Part shown: positions 13,463 through 21,249 of the stretch, one piece after another
How positions within the stretch are numbered: position 1 is the first letter of the stretch
How the letters are laid out: the number at the start of each line of letters is the position of its first letter
Notes under the pieces: generated by a model
What the model was told of the DNA's origin: nothing
The model's input: the letters and a program-made list of their open reading frames with translations, nothing else
The model's database searches: none
Assembly (NCBI GenBank): GCA_946479805.1
Contig: CAMLHP010000022.1
Span: forward strand, 1 to 21,249
DNA: 21,249 nucleotides
Source of the DNA: an uncultured Gemmatimonadota bacterium
GTDB lineage: Bacteria > Gemmatimonadota > Gemmatimonadetes > Gemmatimonadales > GWC2-71-9
Reading direction: 5' to 3'
Made by a program: the position numbers and the translations under genes

Positions 13463-14802
13463 GCCGCGGCCCGCGCCTTCCCCGACCATTCCCGGGCCAG
13501 CTCGGCCGATTGCCGCTCGGCCAGCGCCAGCGTCTCGTTCACGTTGAGCGTACCGTGCGCGATCTGCGCCGAGTTCACCACGTAGACTCCCGGCTGCGAC
13601 GTGTGCAGCGGAGGCAGGCAGCGACGGCTGTAATCGAGCGTCGTGACCGCGAGCACGTCGCGTGAGCGTGCCACATTCGAGGCAAGAACTTCCTCATCAC
13701 GAAGGTCAGGGTACATCCGCCTGAGGCCGTCCAGGAACTGGGACCGGTGCCATTCGTCGTCGTGGTTCCACGCGGCTGCGGTCTGGGGCAGGTAGCGCGG
13801 GAGGTACACCAGCGTCCGGCCGCCCAGGGCTGCCGGGTCGACCAGCGCGGTCATCTCGATGACGCCGGTGAAGGGAAAGCCGTCGTCCACGATGTTGGTG
13901 ACGTAGTAGCCGCCCAGGGGCCGCGAGAGGAGGAAGGAACCGCAGATGATGCCCTGGTAGACCACGGCCTCCAGCCGGTCACGCTCTTCCTGCGTGAGTT
14001 CAGGGCAGAGCCGGGCCACCGCGGGGCAGGGGACCGTGAGGACGGCGTTGTCGAACTCGAGGGCCTCACCGGTTCCCAGCCTCACCCGCGTTCGGCCATC
14101 GACTCGGCGGACCTCCTCTGCCCGCGCGCCGGTGCGAACGCTCACACCAGCTGACTCCAGCCTGCCGGCGAGAGCTCCGAGTACGGTGGAGTATCCGCCA
14201 TCCACATGACCGAACAGCTCGCGCTTCAGCCCCGACCGCCGTGCGGCGTAGAGCCGTGCGATAATGGCCCAGAGGAAGGCCGCGCTGGCGATGCGATAGT
14301 TCTCCCCCAGCTTCGAGCGCAGCAGCGGAAGCCACATGCGCTCGAACACGCGGTCTCCCGACCAGCGGCGCAGCCAGTGCTCCACTGGCTGCTTCTCCAG
14401 CGGCATCGGATCCCGGACCCGTGACGCGTGCAGGATGGTCGCGGCCAGGCGGGCCTTCTCGGCGAAGGTGAGGAGGGGGAAGCGCGCGAAGTCGAGGCTG
14501 GACGACATCTCGTGGAGGCGGCCGTCGCCATAGAAGCCGGTCCGGGTCTCGCGCCAGTGCGCCTTGCTGCCCAGGCCGAGCTCGTCCAGCAGGCCGACGA
14601 GATGGCTGTCGGACAGGAGCATGACGTGATAGAACCGGTCCCACGTCACGTCACCGATGGCCTCGGCAGAAGCGAGCCCCCCGGTGGACGGCGCCGACTC
14701 CAGCAGCGTCACCTGGTGCCCCCGCTGGGCCAGCCGAAGCGCCACGGTCATTCCCAGCACTCCGCCGCCCACCACTCCGACGCTAGTAGCGGCCATCTGC
14801 AT
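13459..14802 (-). CDS. FAD-dependent oxidoreductase, amine-oxidase/protoporphyrinogen-oxidase-like
   Basis: A 447-residue flavoprotein. The N-terminal dinucleotide motif VGVVGGGVLGMTVALRLAQRG (first residue at 8) and ESAPSTGGLAS (about 33-43) are the FAD-binding signature of the NAD(P)-binding Rossmann/amine-oxidase family. GGYSTVLGALAGRLESAGV (about 217-235) is the conserved second strand region, and GVYVVNSAQIAHGTLNVNET near the C-terminus is the final FAD-contacting segment. Relatives are often found in polysaccharide clusters with glycosyltransferases; the substrate is not predictable. ATG 14802 is chosen because GGAGGAG lies 8-10 bases upstream on the minus strand; ATG 14796 is an alternative. 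It overlaps the upstream fusion gene by 20 bases and the downstream deacetylase by 4, so the three are translationally coupled. Confidence 0.85.
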   Translation of the reverse strand: MQMAATSVGVVGGGVLGMTVALRLAQRGHQVTLLESAPSTGGLASAEAIGDVTWDRFYHVMLLSDSHLVGLLDELGLGSKAHWRETRTGFYGDGRLHEMSSSLDFARFPLLTFAEKARLAATILHASRVRDPMPLEKQPVEHWLRRWSGDRVFERMWLPLLRSKLGENYRIASAAFLWAIIARLYAARRSGLKRELFGHVDGGYSTVLGALAGRLESAGVSVRTGARAEEVRRVDGRTRVRLGTGEALEFDNAVLTVPCPAVARLCPELTQEERDRLEAVVYQGIICGSFLLSRPLGGYYVTNIVDDGFPFTGVIEMTALVDPAALGGRTLVYLPRYLPQTAAAWNHDDEWHRSQFLDGLRRMYPDLRDEEVLASNVARSRDVLAVTTLDYSRRCLPPLHTSQPGVYVVNSAQIAHGTLNVNETLALAERQSAELAREWSGKARAAA

Positions 14803-16540
14803 GGAGCGGCTCCTCCACCCGCCGGCGGATGCGGGCGAGCCCCATGCGGCGCCACAGTGCCGATCGCATCCTCTGCGCGAACAGTTCACCAGCGAGACCA
14901 ATGTGACCGGCGATGGTCCGGGCCACCCTCAGCTTGGAACGGCCCAGCACGCGCACGCTGAGCGTCTCCGGCTGCTCCACTATCCGGCCGCCGGCGAGAA
15001 CCATCCTGCCTGCCAGTTCCGCTATGCCCAGGAAGTTTCCCCGGTCCACCTTGAGGGCCACGACCGACCTGCGGCGATAGACCCGGAAGCAGCTGGTCCA
15101 GGTCGCGATATCCTGGCCCAGCAGCAACTGGTATATGCGTGACAGGCTCCGTGACAGGCCCAACCGCCACGCGGGGACGTTCTGCACGGTGCCATTGGCG
15201 TGATACGGCGACGCAGTGACCATGTCCACGCCGGGTCCGAGCAGGGGAATCAGTCGTGCCAGCCCCACCGGGTCGTAGCTGCAGTCGGCATCGATGGAGC
15301 AGACGATCTCGGTCCGGGCCCGAAGGATGCCGCTCCGGATGGCGGCGGCGATACCATGATTGCGGGGGTGCCGCATGAGGACGACGTCGGGGCGTCCTGC
15401 GAAATGATGAGTCAGCTGTTGCCAGGTGCCATCGGTAGAGCCGTCGTCCACGAGGATCCAGCGGACCTCGTACCCACTGAGGGCGGCTTCCACCTCGGGA
15501 ATGCTGTTGGCGAGGTATGCGACCGAGCGCTCTTCCTGGTAGCAGGGCACCACGATGCTCACCGGCGTGCGGCCGTCGCGCGAGACTGCAATTTCCGAGG
15601 AAATCGAGATGGCGGGCGGTTCGGTCGCCGGGTGGGTTTCGGCTGGCGAGATTTCCAGCCCCAGATACTGGGCCGCGCTCCCGAATTGTGCATGACCGAG
15701 AAAATCGGCGATCATGCCGCGCATGCGATCGAGATTGCGGTAGTGCCGCACTCGCTGGAGCAGTGGTGCAGCGACGCGCGGCTGGTCCGGGTCCAGCTCC
15801 CAGGCGTGGAAATACATGACGAACGGGTCCTGGCGCTCGCGCATCCAGCGCGCGACTTCCCGCCGGACAAATGCCTCGGGCAGCTGCCGGAAGTAATTGC
15901 CGCCAGCCACCGGGATCCGCTGCCCCAGCACCGTCGCGGTGCTCACGGGAAGCTCCTGGATCGGGCCGTGAGGCGTGGAATGCTGGTGGACAGCTTCGCG
16001 CCACTGCTCATCCGCGAATTCGCGGAAGAGCGGCGCCAGGCTGGAGTCGTACGAATAGCCTTCGGCAGCAAGCACGTCGAGCGCCCACAGGTCCTTCTTC
16101 CTGTACCAGAGCCGCGCCGCGCGGTGCCCCAGTACCGGGCGGCCGGAGGCGTTCTCGATGGCGGCCCGAGCCCGCTGGAGGTCGTCGCGGAACTCGCCCG
16201 GCGCAAGCCCGGAGGTGCTGCGATGGTCGTATCCCCGGCTGGCCACCTCATGGCCCCGGTCGGCGATCTCGCGCACCAGCTCGGGAGCCACTTCGGCAAT
16301 CCAGCCCAGCACGAAGAAGGTCGCCTTCGCACCGGTCTCGTCGCAGAGGTCGAGGGCGGCACGGGTGCTCCGTTCCAGGCGCCGTTCGAAACGGTTCCAG
16401 ATGCGGGGCTGGATCAGCCGCCCGAAGGCGTCAGCGTGGAAGAAGTCCTCCACACCCACGGTAAGGATGTGCCGCAAGCGAGCCTCGTGCTGGAGATGGC
16501 GACGATCGGTTGTGATCTGAGTCACCATTCCAGGGCGCAA
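14783..16540 (-). CDS. Fusion of a degenerate XrtA-type polysaccharide deacetylase domain and a GT2 glycosyltransferase
   Basis: A 585-residue two-domain protein. Residues about 24-285 match the XrtA/PEP-CTERM-locus deacetylase family including its DUF3473 end (ATFFVLGWIAEVAPELVREI, LPVSTATVLGQRIPVAGGNY, MYFHAWELDPDQPR, RHYRNLDRM). The catalytic Asp of TVDVED is Gly29 and the first zinc His of ASHGYDH is Arg102, so this half is probably inactive. His106, Asp32 and His245 remain. Residues about 325-560 are a GT2 transferase with SIVVPCYQEE, LVDDGSTDG (363-371) and SIDADCSYD (Asp417, Asp419), of the DPM/ArnC type. There is no clear membrane helix after it. Start TTG 16540 or ATG 16528 cannot be decided; neither has a strong ribosome site. 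It heads the minus-strand operon. Confidence 0.87.
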   Translation of the reverse strand: MRPGMVTQITTDRRHLQHEARLRHILTVGVEDFFHADAFGRLIQPRIWNRFERRLERSTRAALDLCDETGAKATFFVLGWIAEVAPELVREIADRGHEVASRGYDHRSTSGLAPGEFRDDLQRARAAIENASGRPVLGHRAARLWYRKKDLWALDVLAAEGYSYDSSLAPLFREFADEQWREAVHQHSTPHGPIQELPVSTATVLGQRIPVAGGNYFRQLPEAFVRREVARWMRERQDPFVMYFHAWELDPDQPRVAAPLLQRVRHYRNLDRMRGMIADFLGHAQFGSAAQYLGLEISPAETHPATEPPAISISSEIAVSRDGRTPVSIVVPCYQEERSVAYLANSIPEVEAALSGYEVRWILVDDGSTDGTWQQLTHHFAGRPDVVLMRHPRNHGIAAAIRSGILRARTEIVCSIDADCSYDPVGLARLIPLLGPGVDMVTASPYHANGTVQNVPAWRLGLSRSLSRIYQLLLGQDIATWTSCFRVYRRRSVVALKVDRGNFLGIAELAGRMVLAGGRIVEQPETLSVRVLGRSKLRVARTIAGHIGLAGELFAQRMRSALWRRMGLARIRRRVEEPLHADGRY

Positions 16541-16703
16541 GAGCGGGGCCAGAGTGTGTCGCTACCGCTGCAACTGCCGAAAGGGGCCAACAGCTTGGGA
16601 TTACTGAGCCTGCGATGCGCCGGGGCGGTGCCACAACTGCGCGTCCATGTAGCGGCCCCGCAACAGCGCTCTGGTGGGGGATGCGGCAGGTTCGCAGCGC
16701 GGC

Positions 16704-16709
16704 TAGAAT
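16704..16709 (+). promoter_or_regulatory. Possible -10 box of the pyk operon
   Basis: TAGAAT matches the -10 consensus at five of six positions and lies about 36 bases before the pyk GTG. No good -35 was found at 16-19 bases spacing. The 205-base divergent region (16541-16745) must hold promoters for both directions; I could not identify the minus-strand one. Confidence 0.3.
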
Positions 16710-16745
16710 GCGCACCGACCCCTCGCACTCGAGCCAAGGAGCTTC

Positions 16746-18212
<1,467 letters not shown>

Positions 18213-18214
18213 CC

Positions 18215-18991
18215 GTGCTGATCCGGATCCTCGGGACGGGCACGTCCTTCGGTGTTCCTCAAGTGGGATGCGATTGCGTGGTGTGCCGCTCATCGGATCC
18301 ACGCGACTGCCGCACCCGCTCGAGTGTACTGGTCGAAACGGGCGGAGCCTCACTGCTGATCGATACTGCGCCGGAACTCAGGCTCCAGCTCGTCAGTGCC
18401 GGAGTCCAGCGCGTGGACGCGGTGCTTTACACCCACGAGCACGCCGACCACATCTCCGGAATCGACGACCTCCGGATCTTCTCTGCCCGCCATGGCAAGC
18501 CACTGCCGATCCACGGCCCGCCCGAGACGCTCGATCGGCTCCGCACGGCGTTCGCGTACATATTCGACGATGCGGTGCAGCCACCCGAGGGCACGTCCAA
18601 GCCGCTGCTGGCTCCGGCCCCGCTCAGCCCGGGCGTTGAGGCCAGCGTCGCCGGCGTACCGGTGCTTCCGATCGAGGTGGACCACGGGGATCTCCGGGTG
18701 TATGGCTACCGGATCGGGGCGTTTGCCTACATTACGGATGCCAAGCGGGTCACGTCCGAGGCGATGGAACAGTTGCGTGGCCTGGATGTACTGGTGCTGA
18801 ATGCACTCTGGTGGCGGCCCCACCCCCGGCATTTCAGCATTCCCGAGGCGGTCGCCCTGGCGCAGGAACTTGGTGCTCGGCGTACGCTGCTCACTCATCT
18901 GACGCACGAGACGGGTCACCGAGAGCTGGCGGAGAAGCTTCCGCCCGGCATCGAGCCGGCCTTCGATGGTCTCGTGGTGGAGGTCGCGTGA
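18215..18991 (+). CDS. PhnP-like MBL-fold metallo-hydrolase
   Basis: A 258-residue metallo-beta-lactamase-fold phosphodiesterase. It opens with LGTGTSFGVPQVGCDCVVC, matching the PhnP-type start with a structural zinc Cys cluster (C19, C21, C24), then the metal motif THEHADH (His74, His76, Asp78, His79), a DHGD His further on, ITDAKR, and LTHLTHETGH near the end. PhnP cleaves cyclic ribose phosphate in phosphonate use, but no phn genes are here, and relatives in this group have various roles. The GTG start is 2 bases after the pyk stop, and its own stop overlaps the pgi GTG by 4 bases, so it is locked into a glycolytic operon. A role in clearing a cyclic or damaged sugar phosphate is possible (inference). 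Confidence 0.85.
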   Translation: MLIRILGTGTSFGVPQVGCDCVVCRSSDPRDCRTRSSVLVETGGASLLIDTAPELRLQLVSAGVQRVDAVLYTHEHADHISGIDDLRIFSARHGKPLPIHGPPETLDRLRTAFAYIFDDAVQPPEGTSKPLLAPAPLSPGVEASVAGVPVLPIEVDHGDLRVYGYRIGAFAYITDAKRVTSEAMEQLRGLDVLVLNALWWRPHPRHFSIPEAVALAQELGARRTLLTHLTHETGHRELAEKLPPGIEPAFDGLVVEVA

Positions 18992-20379
18992 TCCGGCTTC
19001 ATTATGGGCGCATGCTGCAGGACGGGCTGGACGGGGGCGTTGATGGCGAACGCGGGATCTCTCGCGAGCGCCTCGCCGAGCTGGCCCGCCGCTTCCCGGC
19101 GGTCCAGGGTGAAGTCCGCAGCCGCCGGGCTGCCGGCGAGTACGGCTTCTACGACCTGGTCCATCAGCAGGCTGCGGTCCGGGAGATCTCCGCATTTGCC
19201 GAGGGCATGGGTCAGGCGCACGACCACGTGCTGGTGCTCGGAATTGGCGGTTCCGCGCTCGGCACCAAGGCGCTGCTCAACGCCTTGCGGCCCGCAGCGT
19301 GGAATGAGCTGGGAGATGAGGCCCGAGAGTTCTATCCCCGGCTCACGGTGCTGGAGAATGTCGACCCAACTTCGGTGGCGGCGGCGCTCCGGCGGATCGA
19401 CCCGCGCCGGGTGCTGGTCAACGTGATCAGCAAGTCGGGCGGAACCGCCGAAACGATGGCCCAGTACCTCGTTGTGCGGAACTGGCTGGAGGATGCACTG
19501 GGTCCGGCCGCCGCGCGGCATATAGTCTTCACCACCGATCCCGAACGCGGCGCATTGAGGGAAATTGCCGAGCGTGAGGGCATTCCGGCGCTGAGCGTGC
19601 CCGCGGGAGTGGGCGGGCGCTACAGCGTGCTCTCCCCTGTGGGGCTGCTCCCTGCGGCACTCGTGGGGATCGACATCGAGGCGCTGCTTTCCGGTGCCGG
19701 AGCAGCCATCGAGCGGGCCGAACCGGACGACCTCATGTCCAACGCTCCGGCGCTCTTCGCCGCGCTGCTCTGGGCCGCGGACGTGTGGCACGGAGGGCGG
19801 ATCCACGTGCTGATGCCCTACTCCGACCGGCTGCGGGAGCTTTCGGAGTGGTTCCGGCAGCTCTGGGCCGAGAGCCTGGGCAAGGCCCGGGACCGGCGGG
19901 GCGCCGTGGTGAACGCCGGCCCCACCCCGGTTGGCGCGGTGGGAGCCACCGATCAGCACAGCCAGGTTCAGCTCTTCATGGAAGGCCCCTACGACAAGGC
20001 GATCACGTTCGTGCGGGTCGAGGACCCGGGTGAGGACGTGGCCATTCCGGTCATCGACGGAATGCCTGACGACCTCGCCTACCTCGGCGGCCACACCCTG
20101 GGGGAACTGCTGCTGGCCGAGCTGGATGCCACATCCTCTGCGCTGGCGCGCATGGGAAGGATGAACCAGATGCTGTCGATGCCGGACCTCGGCGCCGCCA
20201 GCGTCGGCGAGCTGCTGATGTTCCTCCAGGTCGCCTGCGGCTACGCCGGCGTGTGGTACAACGTGGATCCCTTCGACCAGCCCGGCGTCGAGCTGGGCAA
20301 GCGACTCACATTCACGGCGATGGGGCGGCCCGGATTCGACGAGCCACTGTTGCCCCGAGGCAGTGGTGACCAGGTCTGA
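18988..20379 (+). CDS. pgi: Glucose-6-phosphate isomerase
   Basis: Interconverts glucose 6-phosphate and fructose 6-phosphate in glycolysis. At 463 residues it belongs to the shorter bacterial type. Motifs: VLGIGGSALGTKALLNAL (83-100), the phosphate-binding ISKSGGTAETM (147-157), GGRYSVLSPVGLLPAAL (209-225), catalytic Glu295 in WAESLGK, His324 in DQHSQVQLF, and Lys438 in DQPGVELGKR. The GTG at 18988 overlaps the upstream hydrolase stop as GTGA; the frame is open further upstream to 18811, but that part lies inside the hydrolase gene and shows no homology to the family. It is the third gene of the pyk operon, and a weak hairpin follows it. Confidence 0.96.
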   Translation: MIRLHYGRMLQDGLDGGVDGERGISRERLAELARRFPAVQGEVRSRRAAGEYGFYDLVHQQAAVREISAFAEGMGQAHDHVLVLGIGGSALGTKALLNALRPAAWNELGDEAREFYPRLTVLENVDPTSVAAALRRIDPRRVLVNVISKSGGTAETMAQYLVVRNWLEDALGPAAARHIVFTTDPERGALREIAEREGIPALSVPAGVGGRYSVLSPVGLLPAALVGIDIEALLSGAGAAIERAEPDDLMSNAPALFAALLWAADVWHGGRIHVLMPYSDRLRELSEWFRQLWAESLGKARDRRGAVVNAGPTPVGAVGATDQHSQVQLFMEGPYDKAITFVRVEDPGEDVAIPVIDGMPDDLAYLGGHTLGELLLAELDATSSALARMGRMNQMLSMPDLGAASVGELLMFLQVACGYAGVWYNVDPFDQPGVELGKRLTFTAMGRPGFDEPLLPRGSGDQV

Positions 20380-20388
20380 GTCGGCTTG

Positions 20389-20415
20389 GCCCGCAGTTGC
20401 GGCGGGCGTAGTTTT
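20389..20415 (+). terminator. Weak terminator candidate after pgi
   Basis: GCCCGC (20389-20394) pairs with GCGGGC (20402-20407) around a 7-base loop, followed after GTAG by TTTT (20412-20415). The stem is only 6 bp but all G/C. It could end the pyk-pgi transcript before the aldolase gene. Confidence 0.4.
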
Positions 20416-20456
20416 CGTGGGCAGGGACTGGCACTAATACCTGACATGGACGGATC

Positions 20457-21249
20457 ATGGCGTCGGAATTGATGCAGAAGCTTGTGGGAGCCTTCGATGG
20501 AGCTGTCACGCTGGCGAAGAGCGGCGTTCAGGTGCACGACGAGAAGCCGCTGCGTGGCATCGCCATGGACCAGCTGGTGTGGAAGGCGGTCTTCAGCGAG
20601 GAGGACGAGCGCGAGGCTGCGCGCTGGCTCCTGTGGGAGATAGGCCAGGCTCGAGGCGTCAGGCCGGCGTCGATCCATGAGCTCTACATCGCCCGGGGCA
20701 GGGGCGAGTGCTCCGGCTTTACGGTGCCCGCCATCAACATCCGCAGCATGGCCTACGATACGGCACGTGCGGTCTTCCGGGCCGCGAGGGCCGGCCGCGC
20801 TGGCGCCATCATAGTCGAGATCGCCCGCTCGGAGATCGCCTACACCGACCAGCGCCCGGCGGAGTACGTCTCGGTGATGATCGGCGCGGCGCTCCGCGAA
20901 GGCTGGACCCAGCCGCTGTTCATCCAGGGCGACCACTGCCAGGTGAATGCGAAGAAGTACTCCACCGACCCCGAGGGCGAGGTGGGCGAGGTCAAGAAAC
21001 TCATAGCCGAGGAAGTGGCGGCGGGCTTTTACAACATCGACGTCGACACCTCGACGCTGGTGGACCTGTCGAAGGACACTCTGGCCGAGCAGCAGCGCGC
21101 CAACTATGAGCGCGCCGCCGAGATAACGCTTTTCATACGCGACCGGGAGCCGTCGGGGGTCACCGTGAGCGTGGGCGCCGAGATCGGCGAAGTGGGCCAC
21201 AAGAACAGCACCGTGGAGGAGCTCCACGCCTTCATGGAGGGCTACCAGG
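20457..21249 (+). CDS. Class II aldolase family protein (fructose-/tagatose-bisphosphate aldolase-like), 5' part
   Basis: The gene runs off the right edge; 264 residues are visible. It begins [20 protein letters not shown], an N-terminal helical extension of about 85 residues, and then enters a class II aldolase-like barrel: [34 protein letters not shown] (the GDH resembles the zinc-binding strand), [16 protein letters not shown], and [20 protein letters not shown]. Class II aldolases cleave fructose or tagatose 1,6-bisphosphate with zinc, but the N-terminal extension and the order of motifs suggest a distinct subgroup related to GatZ/KbaZ or to the longer FBA forms. ATG 20457 is the only sensible start; the ATG at 20446 is out of frame. 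Its place after pgi and pyk fits a glycolytic role. Confidence 0.75.
   Translation, partial: MASELMQKLVGAFDGAVTLAKSGVQVHDEKPLRGIAMDQLVWKAVFSEEDEREAARWLLWEIGQARGVRPASIHELYIARGRGECSGFTVPAINIRSMAYDTARAVFRAARAGRAGAIIVEIARSEIAYTDQRPAEYVSVMIGAALREGWTQPLFIQGDHCQVNAKKYSTDPEGEVGEVKKLIAEEVAAGFYNIDVDTSTLVDLSKDTLAEQQRANYERAAEITLFIRDREPSGVTVSVGAEIGEVGHKNSTVEELHAFMEGYQ

Noticed and set aside
18811..18987. N-terminal extension of glucose-6-phosphate isomerase
   Set aside because: It lies wholly inside the metallo-hydrolase gene and is Ala/Gly/Arg-rich without family similarity; GTG 18988 fits the GTGA overlap.
18916..20094. 392-residue minus-strand open frame opposite pgi
   Set aside because: Shadow of pgi; no motifs or ribosome site.

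Overview
This 21.2 kb window comes from a high-GC bacterium. Hand counts of sample lines give about 70% GC in typical genes. Gene content, the many GTG starts, the 4-base ATGA/GTGA gene overlaps and the YYGT-type minisatellites between genes are all consistent with a Gemmatimonadota chromosome. That assignment is an inference from pattern, not a search result. No phage, integrase, transposase, tRNA, rRNA or CRISPR array was seen. Most of the window is housekeeping, with one glycan locus and one small repeat-bounded gene that looks foreign.

Layout. (1) 1-1424 is the 3' part of a B12-dependent ribonucleotide reductase, ended by a clear terminator. (2) 1581-4147 holds a RidA-fold lipoprotein, three small unrecognised proteins and an alpha/beta hydrolase. 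The last small protein and the hydrolase overlap by 4 bases. (3) 4180-5019 is a methyltransferase whose stop codon lies inside a minisatellite. (4) 5011-5614 is a four-helix-bundle gene of lower GC (about 57%), flanked on both sides by minisatellites in opposite orientation. (5) 5627-8796 is a tightly coupled operon: ispG (isoprenoid synthesis), an exported TlpA-like thioredoxin, an exported 1-Cys peroxiredoxin and an exported unknown protein. (6) 8797-9059 is an AT-rich gap of about 45% GC. (7) 9060-16540 is a glycan/exopolysaccharide-type locus: a membrane glycosyltransferase on the plus strand converging on a minus-strand set. In transcription order that set is a deacetylase-like/GT2 fusion, an FAD oxidoreductase, a polysaccharide deacetylase and a nucleotide-sugar dehydrogenase with an unusual C-terminal tail. 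(8) 16746-21249 is central carbon metabolism: pyruvate kinase, a PhnP-like metallo-hydrolase, glucose-6-phosphate isomerase and a class II aldolase cut by the window edge.

How the parts work together. Pyruvate kinase, the metallo-hydrolase and phosphoglucose isomerase are separated by +2 and -4 bases, so the hydrolase very probably serves or repairs glycolytic metabolism. The exported thioredoxin and exported peroxiredoxin are adjacent, and the peroxiredoxin has only one cysteine, so the first is a natural reductant candidate for the second. The glycan locus can supply an oxidised nucleotide sugar (dehydrogenase), transfer sugars (GT2 and GT39-like enzymes) and trim acetyl groups (deacetylase).

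Most notable observations: the fusion protein's deacetylase domain has lost its usual catalytic Asp and first zinc His; inverted minisatellites bracket the four-helix-bundle gene, and one runs directly into a leaderless-looking ispG promoter; the dehydrogenase carries an unexplained tail of about 120 residues; and the RidA-like lipoprotein lacks the catalytic Arg. I found no clear new defence or mobile system.
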